NCBI RefSeq assembly: GCF_900115685.1
Contig: NZ_FOXJ01000005.1
Location: 124,001 to 188,000 of the forward strand
Direction: 5' to 3'
Origin: Variovorax sp. 770b2
GTDB lineage: Bacteria; Pseudomonadota; Gammaproteobacteria; Burkholderiales; Burkholderiaceae_C
Length of the DNA: 64,000 nucleotides
Part shown: positions 18,454 to 27,711 of the stretch, piece by piece
How positions within the stretch are numbered: the first letter of the stretch is position 1
Layout of the letters: each line of letters starts with the position of its first letter
The notes under the pieces: generated by a model
Seen by the model: only the letters and a program-made list of their open reading frames with translations
What the model was told of the DNA's origin: nothing
The model's database searches: none
Program-made: the position numbers and the translations under genes

Positions 18454-19533
18454 TTGGCTGCTCTTGGAACATTGTTTCGTCGTCAGAATGCCCCCCTGCT
18501 CGGGCTGGATGTCAGCTCGTCCAGCGTCAAGCTGGTCGAGCTCGGCCGTGAAGCCAGCGGAAAGCTGGTTCTGGAGCGTTGCGCCATCGAGCCGCTCGAA
18601 CGCGGCTGGATCACTGACGGCAACGTCGAGAAATTCGACGAGGTGGCCGAGGCCGTCCGGCGTGTCGTGCGCAAGAGCGGCACCAAGACGCGCAACGTCG
18701 CGCTCGCGCTGCCGCCATCGGCGGTGATCACCAAGAAGATCATTCTTCCCGGTGGCATGAGCGAGCAGGAGCTCGAGATCCAGGTCGAGTCCGAAGCCAA
18801 CCAGTACATCCCTTTCTCGCTGGACGAGGTGAGCCTCGACTTCTGCGTCACCGGCCCGAGCACCAGCTCCGCCGGCGATGTGGAGGTGCTGATCGCCGCG
18901 TCCCGCAAGGAAAAGGTCCAGGACCGCGAAGGCCTGGCCGAAGCGGCCGGGCTGAAGGCCATGATCCTGGACGTCGAGTCCTATGCTTCGCGCCTGGCGA
19001 CCGCACGCCTGATCGAGCAATTGCCCGGCAAGGGCGTGGACTCGATCGTGGCGCTGTTCGAGGTGGGCGCTTTCACCACCAGCATGCAGGTGTTGCGCAA
19101 CCAGGAAGTGTTGTATGACCGCGACCAGGCCTTCGGTGGCGCCCAGCTGACCCAGCTGATCGTGCGGCAGTACGGTTTTTCCGCCGAGGAAGCCGAAGCC
19201 AAGAAGCGCAGCGGCGACCTGCCCGACGACTACGGCTCGGGCGTGCTCAAGCCCTTCGTGGAAAGCATCGCGCAGGAAATCGCGCGTGCGCTGCAGTTCT
19301 TCTTCACGAGCACGCCGCACAACCGCGTGGACTATGTGCTGCTGGCCGGCGGTTCGTCGTCGCTGCCGGGGCTGACCAGTGCCGTGACCCGCCAGACCTC
19401 TTTTGCCTGCTCGCTCGTCAATCCGTTCGACGGCATGGACTTCGGGCCGAGCATCCGCGAGAAGAAGGTGCGGCGCGAAGCGCCCTCGTACCTGACCTCT
19501 TGCGGCCTTGCCATGCGGAGGTTCCTGCAGTGA
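18454..19533 (+). CDS. pilM: Type IV pilus inner-membrane assembly ATPase-like protein PilM
   Basis: A 359-residue cytoplasmic actin-like protein that binds the N-terminal tail of PilN and organises the pilus alignment complex. The first strand GLDVSSSSVKLVELGR and the later VLLAGGSSSLPGL fit the actin/FtsA fold nucleotide-binding loops. The start is a TTG at 18454: it follows a strong purine-rich ribosome binding site and gives LAALGTLFRR just before the conserved GLDVSS. The ATG at 18343 would add 37 residues lying over the promoter. The stop overlaps the GTG of pilN. Confidence 0.93.
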   Translation: MAALGTLFRRQNAPLLGLDVSSSSVKLVELGREASGKLVLERCAIEPLERGWITDGNVEKFDEVAEAVRRVVRKSGTKTRNVALALPPSAVITKKIILPGGMSEQELEIQVESEANQYIPFSLDEVSLDFCVTGPSTSSAGDVEVLIAASRKEKVQDREGLAEAAGLKAMILDVESYASRLATARLIEQLPGKGVDSIVALFEVGAFTTSMQVLRNQEVLYDRDQAFGGAQLTQLIVRQYGFSAEEAEAKKRSGDLPDDYGSGVLKPFVESIAQEIARALQFFFTSTPHNRVDYVLLAGGSSSLPGLTSAVTRQTSFACSLVNPFDGMDFGPSIREKKVRREAPSYLTSCGLAMRRFLQ

Positions 19534-20153
19534 TCCTCATCAATCTTCTTCCGCATCGCGAAGCCGCACGCAAGCGGCGTCGCGAAGCCTTCTATGGAAC
19601 CCTTGGCGGCGCTGCGCTGCTGGGTGGCTTGATCGCAGGCCTCGGCTATCTCTGGTTCGAGGCGCAGATCTCGAGCCAGCAATCGAAAAACACTTTCCTG
19701 CAGGCCGAGATCAAGAAGCTCGAAGTCGAGATCAAGGAGATCTCGACGCTGCAGGACGAAATTGCAGCGCTGCGCGCGCGCCAACAGGCGGTCGAAGACC
19801 TTCAGGGCGACCGCAACCTGCCCGTGCATCTGTTCAATGAACTGGTCCGGCAACTGCCTGACGGTGTCTATCTGAGCAGCATGAAGCAGGACAACCAGAC
19901 CGTCACCTTGCAAGGCATGGCTCAGTCCAACGAACGCGTGTCGGAACTGCTGCGCAACCTGGGCAACAACAGTCCCTGGCTGGTGAAGCCCGAGCTGGTC
20001 GAGATCACCTCGGCCAATGTGAACCTGAGCCAGCGCGACCAGCGTCGCGTTGCAAGCTTCACGATGCGCATCGGCCTGAAGCGACCGACCGATGCCCAGA
20101 AGGCGGCTGCCGAAAAGGCACTGGCCGCAGCAGCAGCGCAGTCCAAGGGGTAA
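19530..20153 (+). CDS. pilN: Type IV pilus assembly protein PilN
   Basis: A 207-residue single-pass membrane protein linking PilM to the periplasmic PilO. The diagnostic N-terminus INLLPHRE, which binds PilM, begins after a GTG start overlapping the pilM stop (GTGA). A helix at about 22-42 spans the membrane. A coiled coil (about 48-95, with IKKLEVEIKEI) and a ferredoxin-like periplasmic domain follow. Confidence 0.93.
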   Translation: MILINLLPHREAARKRRREAFYGTLGGAALLGGLIAGLGYLWFEAQISSQQSKNTFLQAEIKKLEVEIKEISTLQDEIAALRARQQAVEDLQGDRNLPVHLFNELVRQLPDGVYLSSMKQDNQTVTLQGMAQSNERVSELLRNLGNNSPWLVKPELVEITSANVNLSQRDQRRVASFTMRIGLKRPTDAQKAAAEKALAAAAAQSKG

Positions 20154-20159
20154 CCGATC

Positions 20160-20837
20160 ATGGCAAGCAATCGCCCCTCCCAAAAAGTAGACGTCGGCGC
20201 CGCACTGCGGAACGTCGGCGATCAGTTCCGCGGACTCAATCCGAACGATCCATCGATGTGGCCATCGGTGCCGCGCTATGCGCTGTGCCTGGCCGTGACC
20301 GCGCTGGTGCTCGTGGCGCTGTGGTTCGTCTGGCTCACCAACTCCAACGACCAGCTGGAAAGCGAGCGCGCCAAGGAAGTGACGCTCAAGGCCGATTACC
20401 AGAAGAAGGTCGCCCAGGCGGCCAACCTCGACCTGCTGAAGAAGCAGCGCGAACAGGTGCAGCAATACGTGACCCTGCTGGAGAAACAGTTGCCCAGCAA
20501 GGCCGAGATGGACGCGCTGCTCTCGGACATCAACCAAGCCGGCCTCGGCCGCAGCCTGCAGTTCGAGCTGTTCCGCCCGGGTTCCATCTCGGTGAAGGAC
20601 TACTACGCGGAGCTTCCGATCGCCGTTCGCGTCACGGGGCGCTATCACGACATGGGCGCCTTCGCGGCCGACGTTGCCAGCCTGTCGCGCATCGTGACGC
20701 TCAACAACGTGACGATCACGCCGCAAAAGGACAAGGACGTGCTGACGATGGACGCCACCGCGCGCACCTTCCGCTACCTCGATGAAGACGAGCGGGCCGC
20801 CCAGAAACGCGCCACGGCGCCGAAGGCGAAGAAATGA
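20160..20837 (+). CDS. pilO: Type IV pilus assembly protein PilO
   Basis: A 225-residue inner-membrane protein that dimerises with PilN. One helix (about 38-58, ALCLAVTALVLVALWFVWL) is followed by a coiled coil (about 60-105) and a compact periplasmic domain containing SIKDYYAELPIAVRVTGRYH-type strands. Six bases separate it from pilN. Its end overlaps pilP by four bases. Confidence 0.93.
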   Translation: MASNRPSQKVDVGAALRNVGDQFRGLNPNDPSMWPSVPRYALCLAVTALVLVALWFVWLTNSNDQLESERAKEVTLKADYQKKVAQAANLDLLKKQREQVQQYVTLLEKQLPSKAEMDALLSDINQAGLGRSLQFELFRPGSISVKDYYAELPIAVRVTGRYHDMGAFAADVASLSRIVTLNNVTITPQKDKDVLTMDATARTFRYLDEDERAAQKRATAPKAKK

Positions 20838-21373
20838 GGGCAGCAAGCAAAGTCCTGTGGCTGATGCTGGCCACGGCGGGCCTGAGCGCCTGCGATTCCG
20901 GCCAGGAAGACCTGCAGCGCTGGATGGTCGAGCAGCGCGCCCAGGTGAAGCCGTCGGTGCCCCCGATCGCCGAGCCCAAGAAATTCACGCCGCAGGCCTA
21001 CACCGAAGGCTCGTCTTTCGAGCCCTTCAACATGCTGAAGCTGACGCAGGCGCTGCGCCGCGAATCGAACCAGCCGAGCACTTCGGAGCTGATCGCGCCT
21101 GAACTGGCGCGCCGCAAGGAGTCGCTCGAAGCCTTCCCGCTCGATTCGATGGCCATGGTCGGCAGCATGAATCGCAACGGCCAGCCGGTGGCGCTGGTTC
21201 GTGTCGACAAGCTGCTCTACAAGGTGCGCGTCGGCGAATATCTGGGCCTGAACTACGGGCGCATTACCCGTATCAACGAAACCGAAGTCGGCTTGCGTGA
21301 AATCGTGCAAGACGCCGCCGGTGAATGGATCGAACGCGTGGCGACATTGCAGCTGCAAGAGAGTGCGAAATGA
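20834..21373 (+). CDS. pilP: Type IV pilus lipoprotein PilP
   Basis: A 179-residue lipoprotein that bridges the PilN/PilO complex to the secretin PilQ. The lipobox LSAC puts the lipidated Cys at residue 20. A proline-rich linker leads to the C-terminal beta domain, with SMAMVGSMNRNGQPVALVRVD and VRVGEYLGLNYGRIT. It is coupled to pilO and pilQ by four-base overlaps. Confidence 0.92.
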   Translation: MRAASKVLWLMLATAGLSACDSGQEDLQRWMVEQRAQVKPSVPPIAEPKKFTPQAYTEGSSFEPFNMLKLTQALRRESNQPSTSELIAPELARRKESLEAFPLDSMAMVGSMNRNGQPVALVRVDKLLYKVRVGEYLGLNYGRITRINETEVGLREIVQDAAGEWIERVATLQLQESAK

Positions 21374-23514
21374 ACCAAAAAAAATCAACGATGGCACAGT
21401 GGCTGCGCGCCGCCGGGCTGGGTCTGCTGGCCTTCGGTGCACTTGCCGTCGCCCATGCGCAAAACGCGATCGAGGCTGTCACCAGCTCGACGCAATCGGG
21501 CGCCGAGGTGATCCGGATCGATCTGGCCCAGCCGCTCACCGCGGTGCCGGCCGGATTCGCCGTCCAGACGCCGGCGCGGATCGCGCTTGACTTTCCGGGC
21601 GTGACGAATGCCATCGGGCGCTCCGCCATTGAGGTGAACCAGGGCAACCTGCGTTCGGTCAACGTGGTGCAGGCCGGCGAGCGAAGCCGGGTGGTGTTGA
21701 ACCTGAAGCAAGCCACGGCCTACAAGACCGAAATCCAGGGCAAGTCGCTGCTGGTCATTCTGGAGCCGGTCGCCGGTACCGCATTGGCCGCATCCTCGGC
21801 CACCGTTTTTGCCGAGAACCGGAATCGCGACACGCTGCCGCTGCGCGACGTCGACTTCCGTCTCGGCGCCGACAGCACGGGCCGCGTCATCGTCGACCTG
21901 CCGAACAACCAGGTGGGCGTCGATGTCAAGCAGCAAGGCAAGAACCTTGTCGTGGAATTCACCAAGTCGACGCTGCCTGAAGGCCTGCGCCGCCGCCTCG
22001 ACGTGGGCGACTTCGGAACGCCGGTCCAGCTGATCACATCGCAGCAATCGGGCGACCGTGTTCGCATGACGATCGAAGCCAAGGGCGACTGGGAGCACAG
22101 CGCCTACCAGAGCGAAAACCAGTTCGTGGTGGAAGTCCGCGCCCGCAAGGTGGACCCGACCAAGCTCACGCAAGGTGTCGGCTACAACGGCGAGAAGCTC
22201 TCGCTGAACTTCCAGAACATCGAGATTCGCTCGCTGCTGCAGGTGATTGCCGACTTCACGAACTTCAACATCGTGACCTCGGACTCGGTGACCGGTGCCC
22301 TGACGCTGCGTCTGAAGGACGTGCCGTGGGACCAGGCGCTGGACATCATCATGCAGGCGAAGAACCTGGGCATGCGCAAGAACGGCAGCGTGCTGTGGAT
22401 TGCGCCGAAGGACGAAATCAACGCCAAGGAAAAGCTTGAGTTCGAGGCGAAGGCCGCGATCGAGAACCTGGAGCCGCTGCGGACGCAATCGTTCCAGTTG
22501 AACTACACGAAGGCGATTGCCATTGCACAGGGCCTGACCGGCACTGGCGCAGGCAGTGGTGGTGGCGGTGGTGGCGGTACTACGACTCGCATCCTGAGTC
22601 CCCGTGGCAGCGTGATTGCCGAATCGCGTACCAACCAGCTCTTCGTGTCCGATATTCCGTCGCGCCTGGCACAAGTGACCGAGTTGATCCAAAAGCTCGA
22701 TATTCCTGTCCGGCAGGTGCTGATCGAGGCTCGTATCGTCGAAGCGTCCGATACTTTCGGCAAATCGCTCGGCGTGCGGCTGGGCGGCGGGATCTCCCGC
22801 GAACGCGTCGCGTCGTCCAGCGGCAATCCGGCATTCGGCACTATAGGCGTCATGCCTGTCACCACCAACGCCGGCGGCGTCGGCGGCGCAGCAGCCACCT
22901 GGACCAACTCCAACTTCATCAACCTGCCCGCAGGCGATGCCGGCGGCACCGGCAATACGCCTGGTGCCTTCGCGATCTCGCTGTTCAACTCGAGCTTGTC
23001 GCGCATGCTGAACCTCGAAATCTCCGCGCTCGAAGCCGACGGCAAAGGCAAGCTGGTTTCCAGCCCCCGCGTCATCACGGCCGACCAGACCAAGGCGCTG
23101 ATCGAGCAGGGTGAAGAAATCCCCTATCAGCAGGCAACGTCCAGCGGTGCCACCTCCATCTCGTTCCGCAAGGCGGTGCTGAAGCTGGAAGTGACTCCGC
23201 AGATCACGCCAGAGGGCAACATCATCCTGACCCTGGACGTGAGCAAGGACGCCCGCGGCGTCAACACGTCGGCAGGTCCGGCCATCAACACCAAGCACGT
23301 GCAGACCGAGGTGCTGGTCGAGAACGGCGGCACGGTTGTCATCGGTGGTATCTTCGAACTTACCGAAACCAATGACGAGTCGCGCGTGCCGGTGCTGGGT
23401 GAAGTGCCCTACCTGGGTGCACTGTTCCGCAAGCGCGAACGCGTTGCCAACAAGACCGAAATGCTCGTCTTTATCACTCCAAAGATGATTACCGACCGCA
23501 ACGCCGCGCGCTGA
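21370..23514 (+). CDS. pilQ: Type IV pilus secretin PilQ
   Basis: A 714-residue outer-membrane secretin through which the pilus fibre passes. A signal peptide (ending AHAQ near residue 35) is followed by AMIN domains that bind peptidoglycan. The N0/N1 domains contain LNFQNIEIRSLLQVIADFT. A Gly-rich linker (about 400-410) precedes the secretin core with LVSSPRVITADQTKALIEQG and VPVLGEVPYLGALFR. The start MNQKKS overlaps the pilP stop; an upstream in-frame ATG at 21325 lies in pilP. It ends the pilMNOPQ operon, with aroK 23 bases on. Confidence 0.95.
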   Translation: MNQKKSTMAQWLRAAGLGLLAFGALAVAHAQNAIEAVTSSTQSGAEVIRIDLAQPLTAVPAGFAVQTPARIALDFPGVTNAIGRSAIEVNQGNLRSVNVVQAGERSRVVLNLKQATAYKTEIQGKSLLVILEPVAGTALAASSATVFAENRNRDTLPLRDVDFRLGADSTGRVIVDLPNNQVGVDVKQQGKNLVVEFTKSTLPEGLRRRLDVGDFGTPVQLITSQQSGDRVRMTIEAKGDWEHSAYQSENQFVVEVRARKVDPTKLTQGVGYNGEKLSLNFQNIEIRSLLQVIADFTNFNIVTSDSVTGALTLRLKDVPWDQALDIIMQAKNLGMRKNGSVLWIAPKDEINAKEKLEFEAKAAIENLEPLRTQSFQLNYTKAIAIAQGLTGTGAGSGGGGGGGTTTRILSPRGSVIAESRTNQLFVSDIPSRLAQVTELIQKLDIPVRQVLIEARIVEASDTFGKSLGVRLGGGISRERVASSSGNPAFGTIGVMPVTTNAGGVGGAAATWTNSNFINLPAGDAGGTGNTPGAFAISLFNSSLSRMLNLEISALEADGKGKLVSSPRVITADQTKALIEQGEEIPYQQATSSGATSISFRKAVLKLEVTPQITPEGNIILTLDVSKDARGVNTSAGPAINTKHVQTEVLVENGGTVVIGGIFELTETNDESRVPVLGEVPYLGALFRKRERVANKTEMLVFITPKMITDRNAAR

Positions 23515-23537
23515 CGCGCGGGCGTAGCAGCCACCGC

Positions 23538-24086
23538 GTGGCGGTCGCACTCGTCGGCTTGCCCGGCGCCGGAAAATCCGCAGTGGGCCGGCGCCTGGGG
23601 GCGCGGCTGAACACTCCATTCATCGACACCGATCACGTGATCGAACAGCGCATCGGCTGCTCGATCCGTGATTACTTCGAACGCGAAGGCGAAACGGTCT
23701 TCCGGGATCTCGAGCAGACCGTCATCGCCGATCTGGCCGCCAACGCCCAGGGCGTGCTGGCCACCGGTGGCGGCGCCGTGCTGCGCGAGGCCAACCGAGG
23801 CCAGCTGCGCGGTCACTTCCACGTGATCTACCTGCGCTCCTCTCCTGAAGACCTGTTTCGGCGCCTGCGTCACGACGTCAAGAGGCCGCTCTTGCAGGTG
23901 GCCGACCCGCTGGGCCGGCTTCGCGAGCTGCACGACGCGCGCGACCCGCTCTACCGCGAGACGGCCCACGATGTGGTGGACACCGGCCGTCCCTCGATCG
24001 CCATGCTGGTCAACATCATCGTGATGCAGCTCGAACTCGCCGGACTCGTCGCGCCGGGCGCCCATCCGGAAGAGCCCGCCGCCTGA
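23538..24086 (+). CDS. aroK: Shikimate kinase
   Basis: A 182-residue P-loop kinase that phosphorylates shikimate in aromatic amino acid synthesis. Motifs: Walker A GLPGAGKS (residues 7-14), shikimate-binding Asp in [19 protein letters not shown], and GGGAVLRE. The start is a GTG 23 bases after pilQ, with no strong ribosome binding site. The pilQ-aroK-aroB order is common in proteobacteria. Confidence 0.93.
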   Translation: MAVALVGLPGAGKSAVGRRLGARLNTPFIDTDHVIEQRIGCSIRDYFEREGETVFRDLEQTVIADLAANAQGVLATGGGAVLREANRGQLRGHFHVIYLRSSPEDLFRRLRHDVKRPLLQVADPLGRLRELHDARDPLYRETAHDVVDTGRPSIAMLVNIIVMQLELAGLVAPGAHPEEPAA

Positions 24087-24107
24087 GCCGGTCCCGGCCG
24101 CAGCGCC

Positions 24108-24113
24108 TAAACT
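24108..24113 (+). promoter_or_regulatory. -10-like hexamer seven bases before the aroB ATG
   Basis: TAAACT ends seven bases before the ATG at 24121, and no ribosome binding site lies between. This predicts an mRNA starting at the aroB start codon, in addition to read-through from aroK. Confidence 0.3.
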
Positions 24114-24120
24114 CGCCGCC

Positions 24121-25239
24121 ATGCCATTGTCAGCACAGCCCGTACTTTCCGCACCGCCAGCACGCGTCGACATCCAGCTCGGCGAGCGCAGCTACCCCAT
24201 CCTGATCGGCGCCGGCCTGCTGGACGATCCGGCGAGCTTCGCTGCCACACCAGCGGCTGCCAGTGCGTTGATCGTCAGCAACACCACGGTCGCCCCGCTC
24301 TACGCCAAGGCCCTTCGGGCCGCGCTGGCGAACCGCTTTCGCACCGTGCACCTGCTGGAGCTTCCCGACGGCGAGGTGTACAAGAACCTCGAGACGCTGA
24401 ACCTGATCTTCGACGCGCTGCTGGGCCACGGCAGCGACCGCAAGACCGTGCTGTTCGCCCTGGGCGGCGGCGTGGTGGGCGACATGACCGGCTTTGCCGC
24501 CGCGAGCTACATGCGCGGCGTGCCGTTCGTCCAGGTGCCGACCACGCTGCTGGCGCAGGTCGATTCGTCGGTCGGGGGCAAAACGGCCATCAACCATCCG
24601 CTGGGCAAGAACATGATCGGCGCGTTCTACCAGCCGCAGCTCGTGGTGTGCGACCTGGGCACGCTGCAGACGCTGCCCCCGCGCGAGCTCAGCGCGGGCC
24701 TGGCCGAAGTGATCAAGTACGGGCCGATCCACGACATGGCCTTCTTCGACTGGATCGAGACGAACATCGACGCGCTGGTCGCGCGCGACCCGGCCGCGCT
24801 GGCCTACGCCGTCAAGCGCAGCTGCGAGATCAAGGCGCTGGTGGTCGGCCAGGACGAGCGCGAGACGGGCCTGCGCGCCATCCTGAATTTCGGTCACACC
24901 TTCGGTCACGCGATCGAATCGGGCCTCGGCTATGGCGAATGGCTGCATGGCGAAGCGGTCGGCTGCGGGATGGTCATGGCGGCGCACCTGTCGCAGCGGC
25001 TGGGCGGCGTCGATGCGGCTTTCGTGGCGCGGCTCACGCGCCTCATCGAGCGCGCCGGCCTGCCGATCGTCGGTCCGGCGCTGGGTGCCGACCGCTATCT
25101 CGAACTCATGCGCGTCGACAAGAAATCGGAAGCCGGCGAGATCCGCTTCGTGGTCATCGACAAGCCCGGTTCCGCCGCGGTCAGCCGTGCGCCCGATGCG
25201 CTGGTGCGCGAAGTGCTCGCGCAGTGCTGCGCGGGATGA
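24121..25239 (+). CDS. aroB: 3-dehydroquinate synthase
   Basis: A 372-residue NAD- and metal-dependent enzyme that cyclises DAHP to 3-dehydroquinate. Visible are DGEVYKN, the NAD-loop [40 protein letters not shown], and the metal-binding Glu/His residues in [18 protein letters not shown] and WLHGEAVG. Its final ATGA is the first part of a repeat-borne mini-ORF that joins it to the next gene. Confidence 0.96.
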   Translation: MPLSAQPVLSAPPARVDIQLGERSYPILIGAGLLDDPASFAATPAAASALIVSNTTVAPLYAKALRAALANRFRTVHLLELPDGEVYKNLETLNLIFDALLGHGSDRKTVLFALGGGVVGDMTGFAAASYMRGVPFVQVPTTLLAQVDSSVGGKTAINHPLGKNMIGAFYQPQLVVCDLGTLQTLPPRELSAGLAEVIKYGPIHDMAFFDWIETNIDALVARDPAALAYAVKRSCEIKALVVGQDERETGLRAILNFGHTFGHAIESGLGYGEWLHGEAVGCGMVMAAHLSQRLGGVDAAFVARLTRLIERAGLPIVGPALGADRYLELMRVDKKSEAGEIRFVVIDKPGSAAVSRAPDALVREVLAQCCAG

Positions 25240-25304
25240 GCGCAGCGCCGGGCCGCTCCGGGCAAGCGTGCACCGCAGCGCGAGTCGCCGGGGTCCGTTC
25301 ATGA
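25236..25304 (+). repeat. Bridging mini-ORF repeat, copy 1 (aroB to dGTPase gene)
   Basis: The segment starts ATGAGCGCAGCGCCGGGCCG and encodes a 22-codon frame beginning [11 protein letters not shown]. Its ATG overlaps the aroB stop (ATGA, 25236-25239), and its TGA overlaps the ATG of the next gene (ATGA, 25301-25304). Copies at 37393 and 63647 have the same arrangement. Whether the peptide is made is unknown; coupling by termination-reinitiation is the inferred effect. Confidence 0.7.
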
Positions 25305-26431
25305 GTCTCGCGGCCTACGCCTGCCACCCCGCGCAGTCGCGCGGCCGCCGTCATGCCGAGCCGCCCGCGCCCACGCGCGATGCCTTCCAGCGCGACCGCG
25401 ATCGCATCGTGCATTCCACCGCGTTCCGCCGGCTGGTCTACAAGACGCAGGTTTTCCTGAACCACGAGGGCGACCTGTTCCGCACCCGGCTCACGCATTC
25501 GCTGGAGGTCGCGCAGCTGGGCCGCTCGATCGCACGGGCCCTTCGCCTGAACGAAGACCTGGTCGAAGCGATTGCCCTGGCGCACGACCTGGGTCACACA
25601 CCCTTCGGCCATGCCGGGCAGGACGCGCTGAACGCCTGCATGGCCGACCACGGCGGCTTCGAGCACAACCTGCAGAGCCTGCGCGTGGTGGATGCCCTGG
25701 AGCACCGCTATCCGCAATACGACGGCCTGAACCTGAGCTTCGAAACCCGCGAGGGCATCCTCAAGCACTGCTCGCGCGCGAATGCCGAGCGCCTGGAGCT
25801 GGCCGAGCCGAATGGTGTGGCCCGGCGCTTCCTCGATCGCGCGCAGCCCGGCCTCGAGGCGCAGCTGTGCAACCTGGCCGATGCGATCGCCTACAACGCC
25901 CACGACATCGACGACGGCGTGCGCTCGGGCCTCATCGGCGTCGAGCAGCTGGCCGAGGTGGAGCTCTTCGAGCGCTATCGCCGCGAGGCGCTGTCCGAAT
26001 ATCCCGGGTTGCAGGGGCGCCGCGTGCTCTACGAGACCATCCGGCGCATGCTGAGCGCCCAGGTCTACGACGTGATCGACGCCACGCGCGCGGCGCTGCA
26101 GGCGCTGGCACCCGCCGATGCGGACGGCGTGCGCAACGCCGCACCCATCGTCGCCTTCAGCCAGACCATGCAGGCCCAGTCGGACGAGCTCAAGCGTTTC
26201 CTGTTCCGCAACCTCTATCGCCACCCGCAGGTGACGCAGACCACCGACCAGGCCCAGCAGGTGGTGCGCGAGCTGTTCGAGGCCTATCTCGAACGCGATG
26301 CCGAAATGCCCGATTCCTATGCCGAGCGCCGCGACCGGCACCGCGCCGTGGCCGACTACATCGCCGGCATGACCGACCGCTTTGCGATGCGCGAGCATGA
26401 ACGGCTGACCGGCCGGCGGGGCATCGCATGA
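25301..26431 (+). CDS. Deoxyguanosinetriphosphate triphosphohydrolase-like protein
   Basis: A 376-residue HD-domain hydrolase of the dGTPase family, which removes triphosphate from dNTPs. The metal-binding set is visible as RLTHSLEVAQLGR, then AHDLGHTPFGHAGQDAL, and later NLADAIAYNAHDIDDG. The N-terminal RDRIVHSTAFRRLVYKTQVF is typical. Its size is that of the dGTPase-like subgroup, smaller than E. coli Dgt (about 500). The ATG at 25301 fits family N-termini; the long in-frame extension to 24932 runs through aroB. Its stop overlaps the next ATG. Confidence 0.93.
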   Translation: MSLAAYACHPAQSRGRRHAEPPAPTRDAFQRDRDRIVHSTAFRRLVYKTQVFLNHEGDLFRTRLTHSLEVAQLGRSIARALRLNEDLVEAIALAHDLGHTPFGHAGQDALNACMADHGGFEHNLQSLRVVDALEHRYPQYDGLNLSFETREGILKHCSRANAERLELAEPNGVARRFLDRAQPGLEAQLCNLADAIAYNAHDIDDGVRSGLIGVEQLAEVELFERYRREALSEYPGLQGRRVLYETIRRMLSAQVYDVIDATRAALQALAPADADGVRNAAPIVAFSQTMQAQSDELKRFLFRNLYRHPQVTQTTDQAQQVVRELFEAYLERDAEMPDSYAERRDRHRAVADYIAGMTDRFAMREHERLTGRRGIA

Positions 26432-27711
26432 GTCCGGACCGGGCGCCGCGCGTTCCTCTCGCGGCTTTCGCCGTCATGCTGGGCGGTGTCAGCGCCGCAT
26501 TGCACCTGGGCAAGCTGCCGCCGGCGGTGCCGGCGCTGCAGGCCTCGCTCGGCATCGGACTGGTCGAGGCGGGATTCCTGCTCTCGCTCGTGCAGGTGGC
26601 GAGCATGACGCTGGGCCTGGTGGCCGGCCTCGCGGCCGACACCATCGGCTTGCGCCGCAGCATGCTGACGGGGCTCCTCGTGCTGACAGCGGCCAGCCTG
26701 CTCGGCGGCGCGGTCGGCGCCGGCCTGGTGGGCGGGGCGCATGCCGTGCAATGGTTGCTGGTCTTGCGCGCGGTCGAAGGCATCGGTTTCCTGCTGGCGG
26801 TGATGCCGGGTCCCGGATTGATCCGCGCCCTGACGCCATCGGGCGCGGACAAGGCCGCCCTCGGCCTCTGGGGCGCCTACATGCCGCTCGGCGTGGCCCT
26901 CGCGCTGCTGCTGGGGCCCGCGTTGATCGCCTGGGGCGGATGGGCCGACTGGTGGTGGGCGCTGTCGGTCGTTTCGGCCGCGGCGGCGCTGTGGGTGTGG
27001 TCGGCCGTGCCGGCGGACCGGGTTCGCCTGGCGGCGACGGGCGGCGTAGGTGGCGCACACGGCGCAAACGACGCAAACGGCGAATGGTCTGCGCGCCTGC
27101 GCGCCACCGTCGGCGCGCGCGCACCCTGGCTGACCGCGTTGACCTTCGCCGTCTATTCGGCCCAGTGGATGGCCGTGATCGGCTTCCTGCCCGCCATCTA
27201 CGCCGGCGCCGGCGTGCCGGCTGGCTGGAATGCGGTGCTCACCGCGATCGCGGCCGCAATGAACATCGTCGGCAATGTCGCGGGCGGCCGCTGGCTGCAG
27301 CGCGGCGTGGCGCCCGAGCGGTTGCTGCAATGGGGCTTCCTGGCGATGGCGCTGGGCGGCGTGGCCGCGTTTGCCCAGGTGGGGCAGGGCGCGGATGCGC
27401 TGGGCTTGCCGCCCGCGCTGCGCTACGTCGCGGTCTGTGCCTTCTCGCTCGGTGGCGGGATGGTGCCGGCCACGCTGTTCCTGCTCGGCGTCCGGCTGGC
27501 GCCCAACCCCACCACCGTCTCCACGACGGTGGGGCTCATGCAGCAAGCCTCTTCGCTCGGACAGTTCCTGGCGCCGCCCGCGGTGGCGTGGATGGCGCAT
27601 CGCGTCGGCGGCTGGCACTGGACGTGGACGGCGACGCTGGCCTGTTCGCTGGCCGGCATGGCCATCGCACGGCGCCTGGGCCGAATACGCCCTGCAGCGG
27701 AGGTGGCATGA
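26428..27711 (+). CDS. MFS transporter (CynX/NimT-like)
   Basis: A 427-residue major facilitator protein with twelve predicted helices, split by a hydrophilic loop at about 200-225 rich in Gly/Ala/Asn. The loop after helix 2 (AADTIGLRRSML) is a weak form of the MFS motif A. The best overall resemblance is to CynX/NimT-type anion or nitroimidazole exporters, but the substrate cannot be predicted. It is coupled by four-base overlaps to the genes on both sides. Confidence 0.8.
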   Translation: MSPDRAPRVPLAAFAVMLGGVSAALHLGKLPPAVPALQASLGIGLVEAGFLLSLVQVASMTLGLVAGLAADTIGLRRSMLTGLLVLTAASLLGGAVGAGLVGGAHAVQWLLVLRAVEGIGFLLAVMPGPGLIRALTPSGADKAALGLWGAYMPLGVALALLLGPALIAWGGWADWWWALSVVSAAAALWVWSAVPADRVRLAATGGVGGAHGANDANGEWSARLRATVGARAPWLTALTFAVYSAQWMAVIGFLPAIYAGAGVPAGWNAVLTAIAAAMNIVGNVAGGRWLQRGVAPERLLQWGFLAMALGGVAAFAQVGQGADALGLPPALRYVAVCAFSLGGGMVPATLFLLGVRLAPNPTTVSTTVGLMQQASSLGQFLAPPAVAWMAHRVGGWHWTWTATLACSLAGMAIARRLGRIRPAAEVA

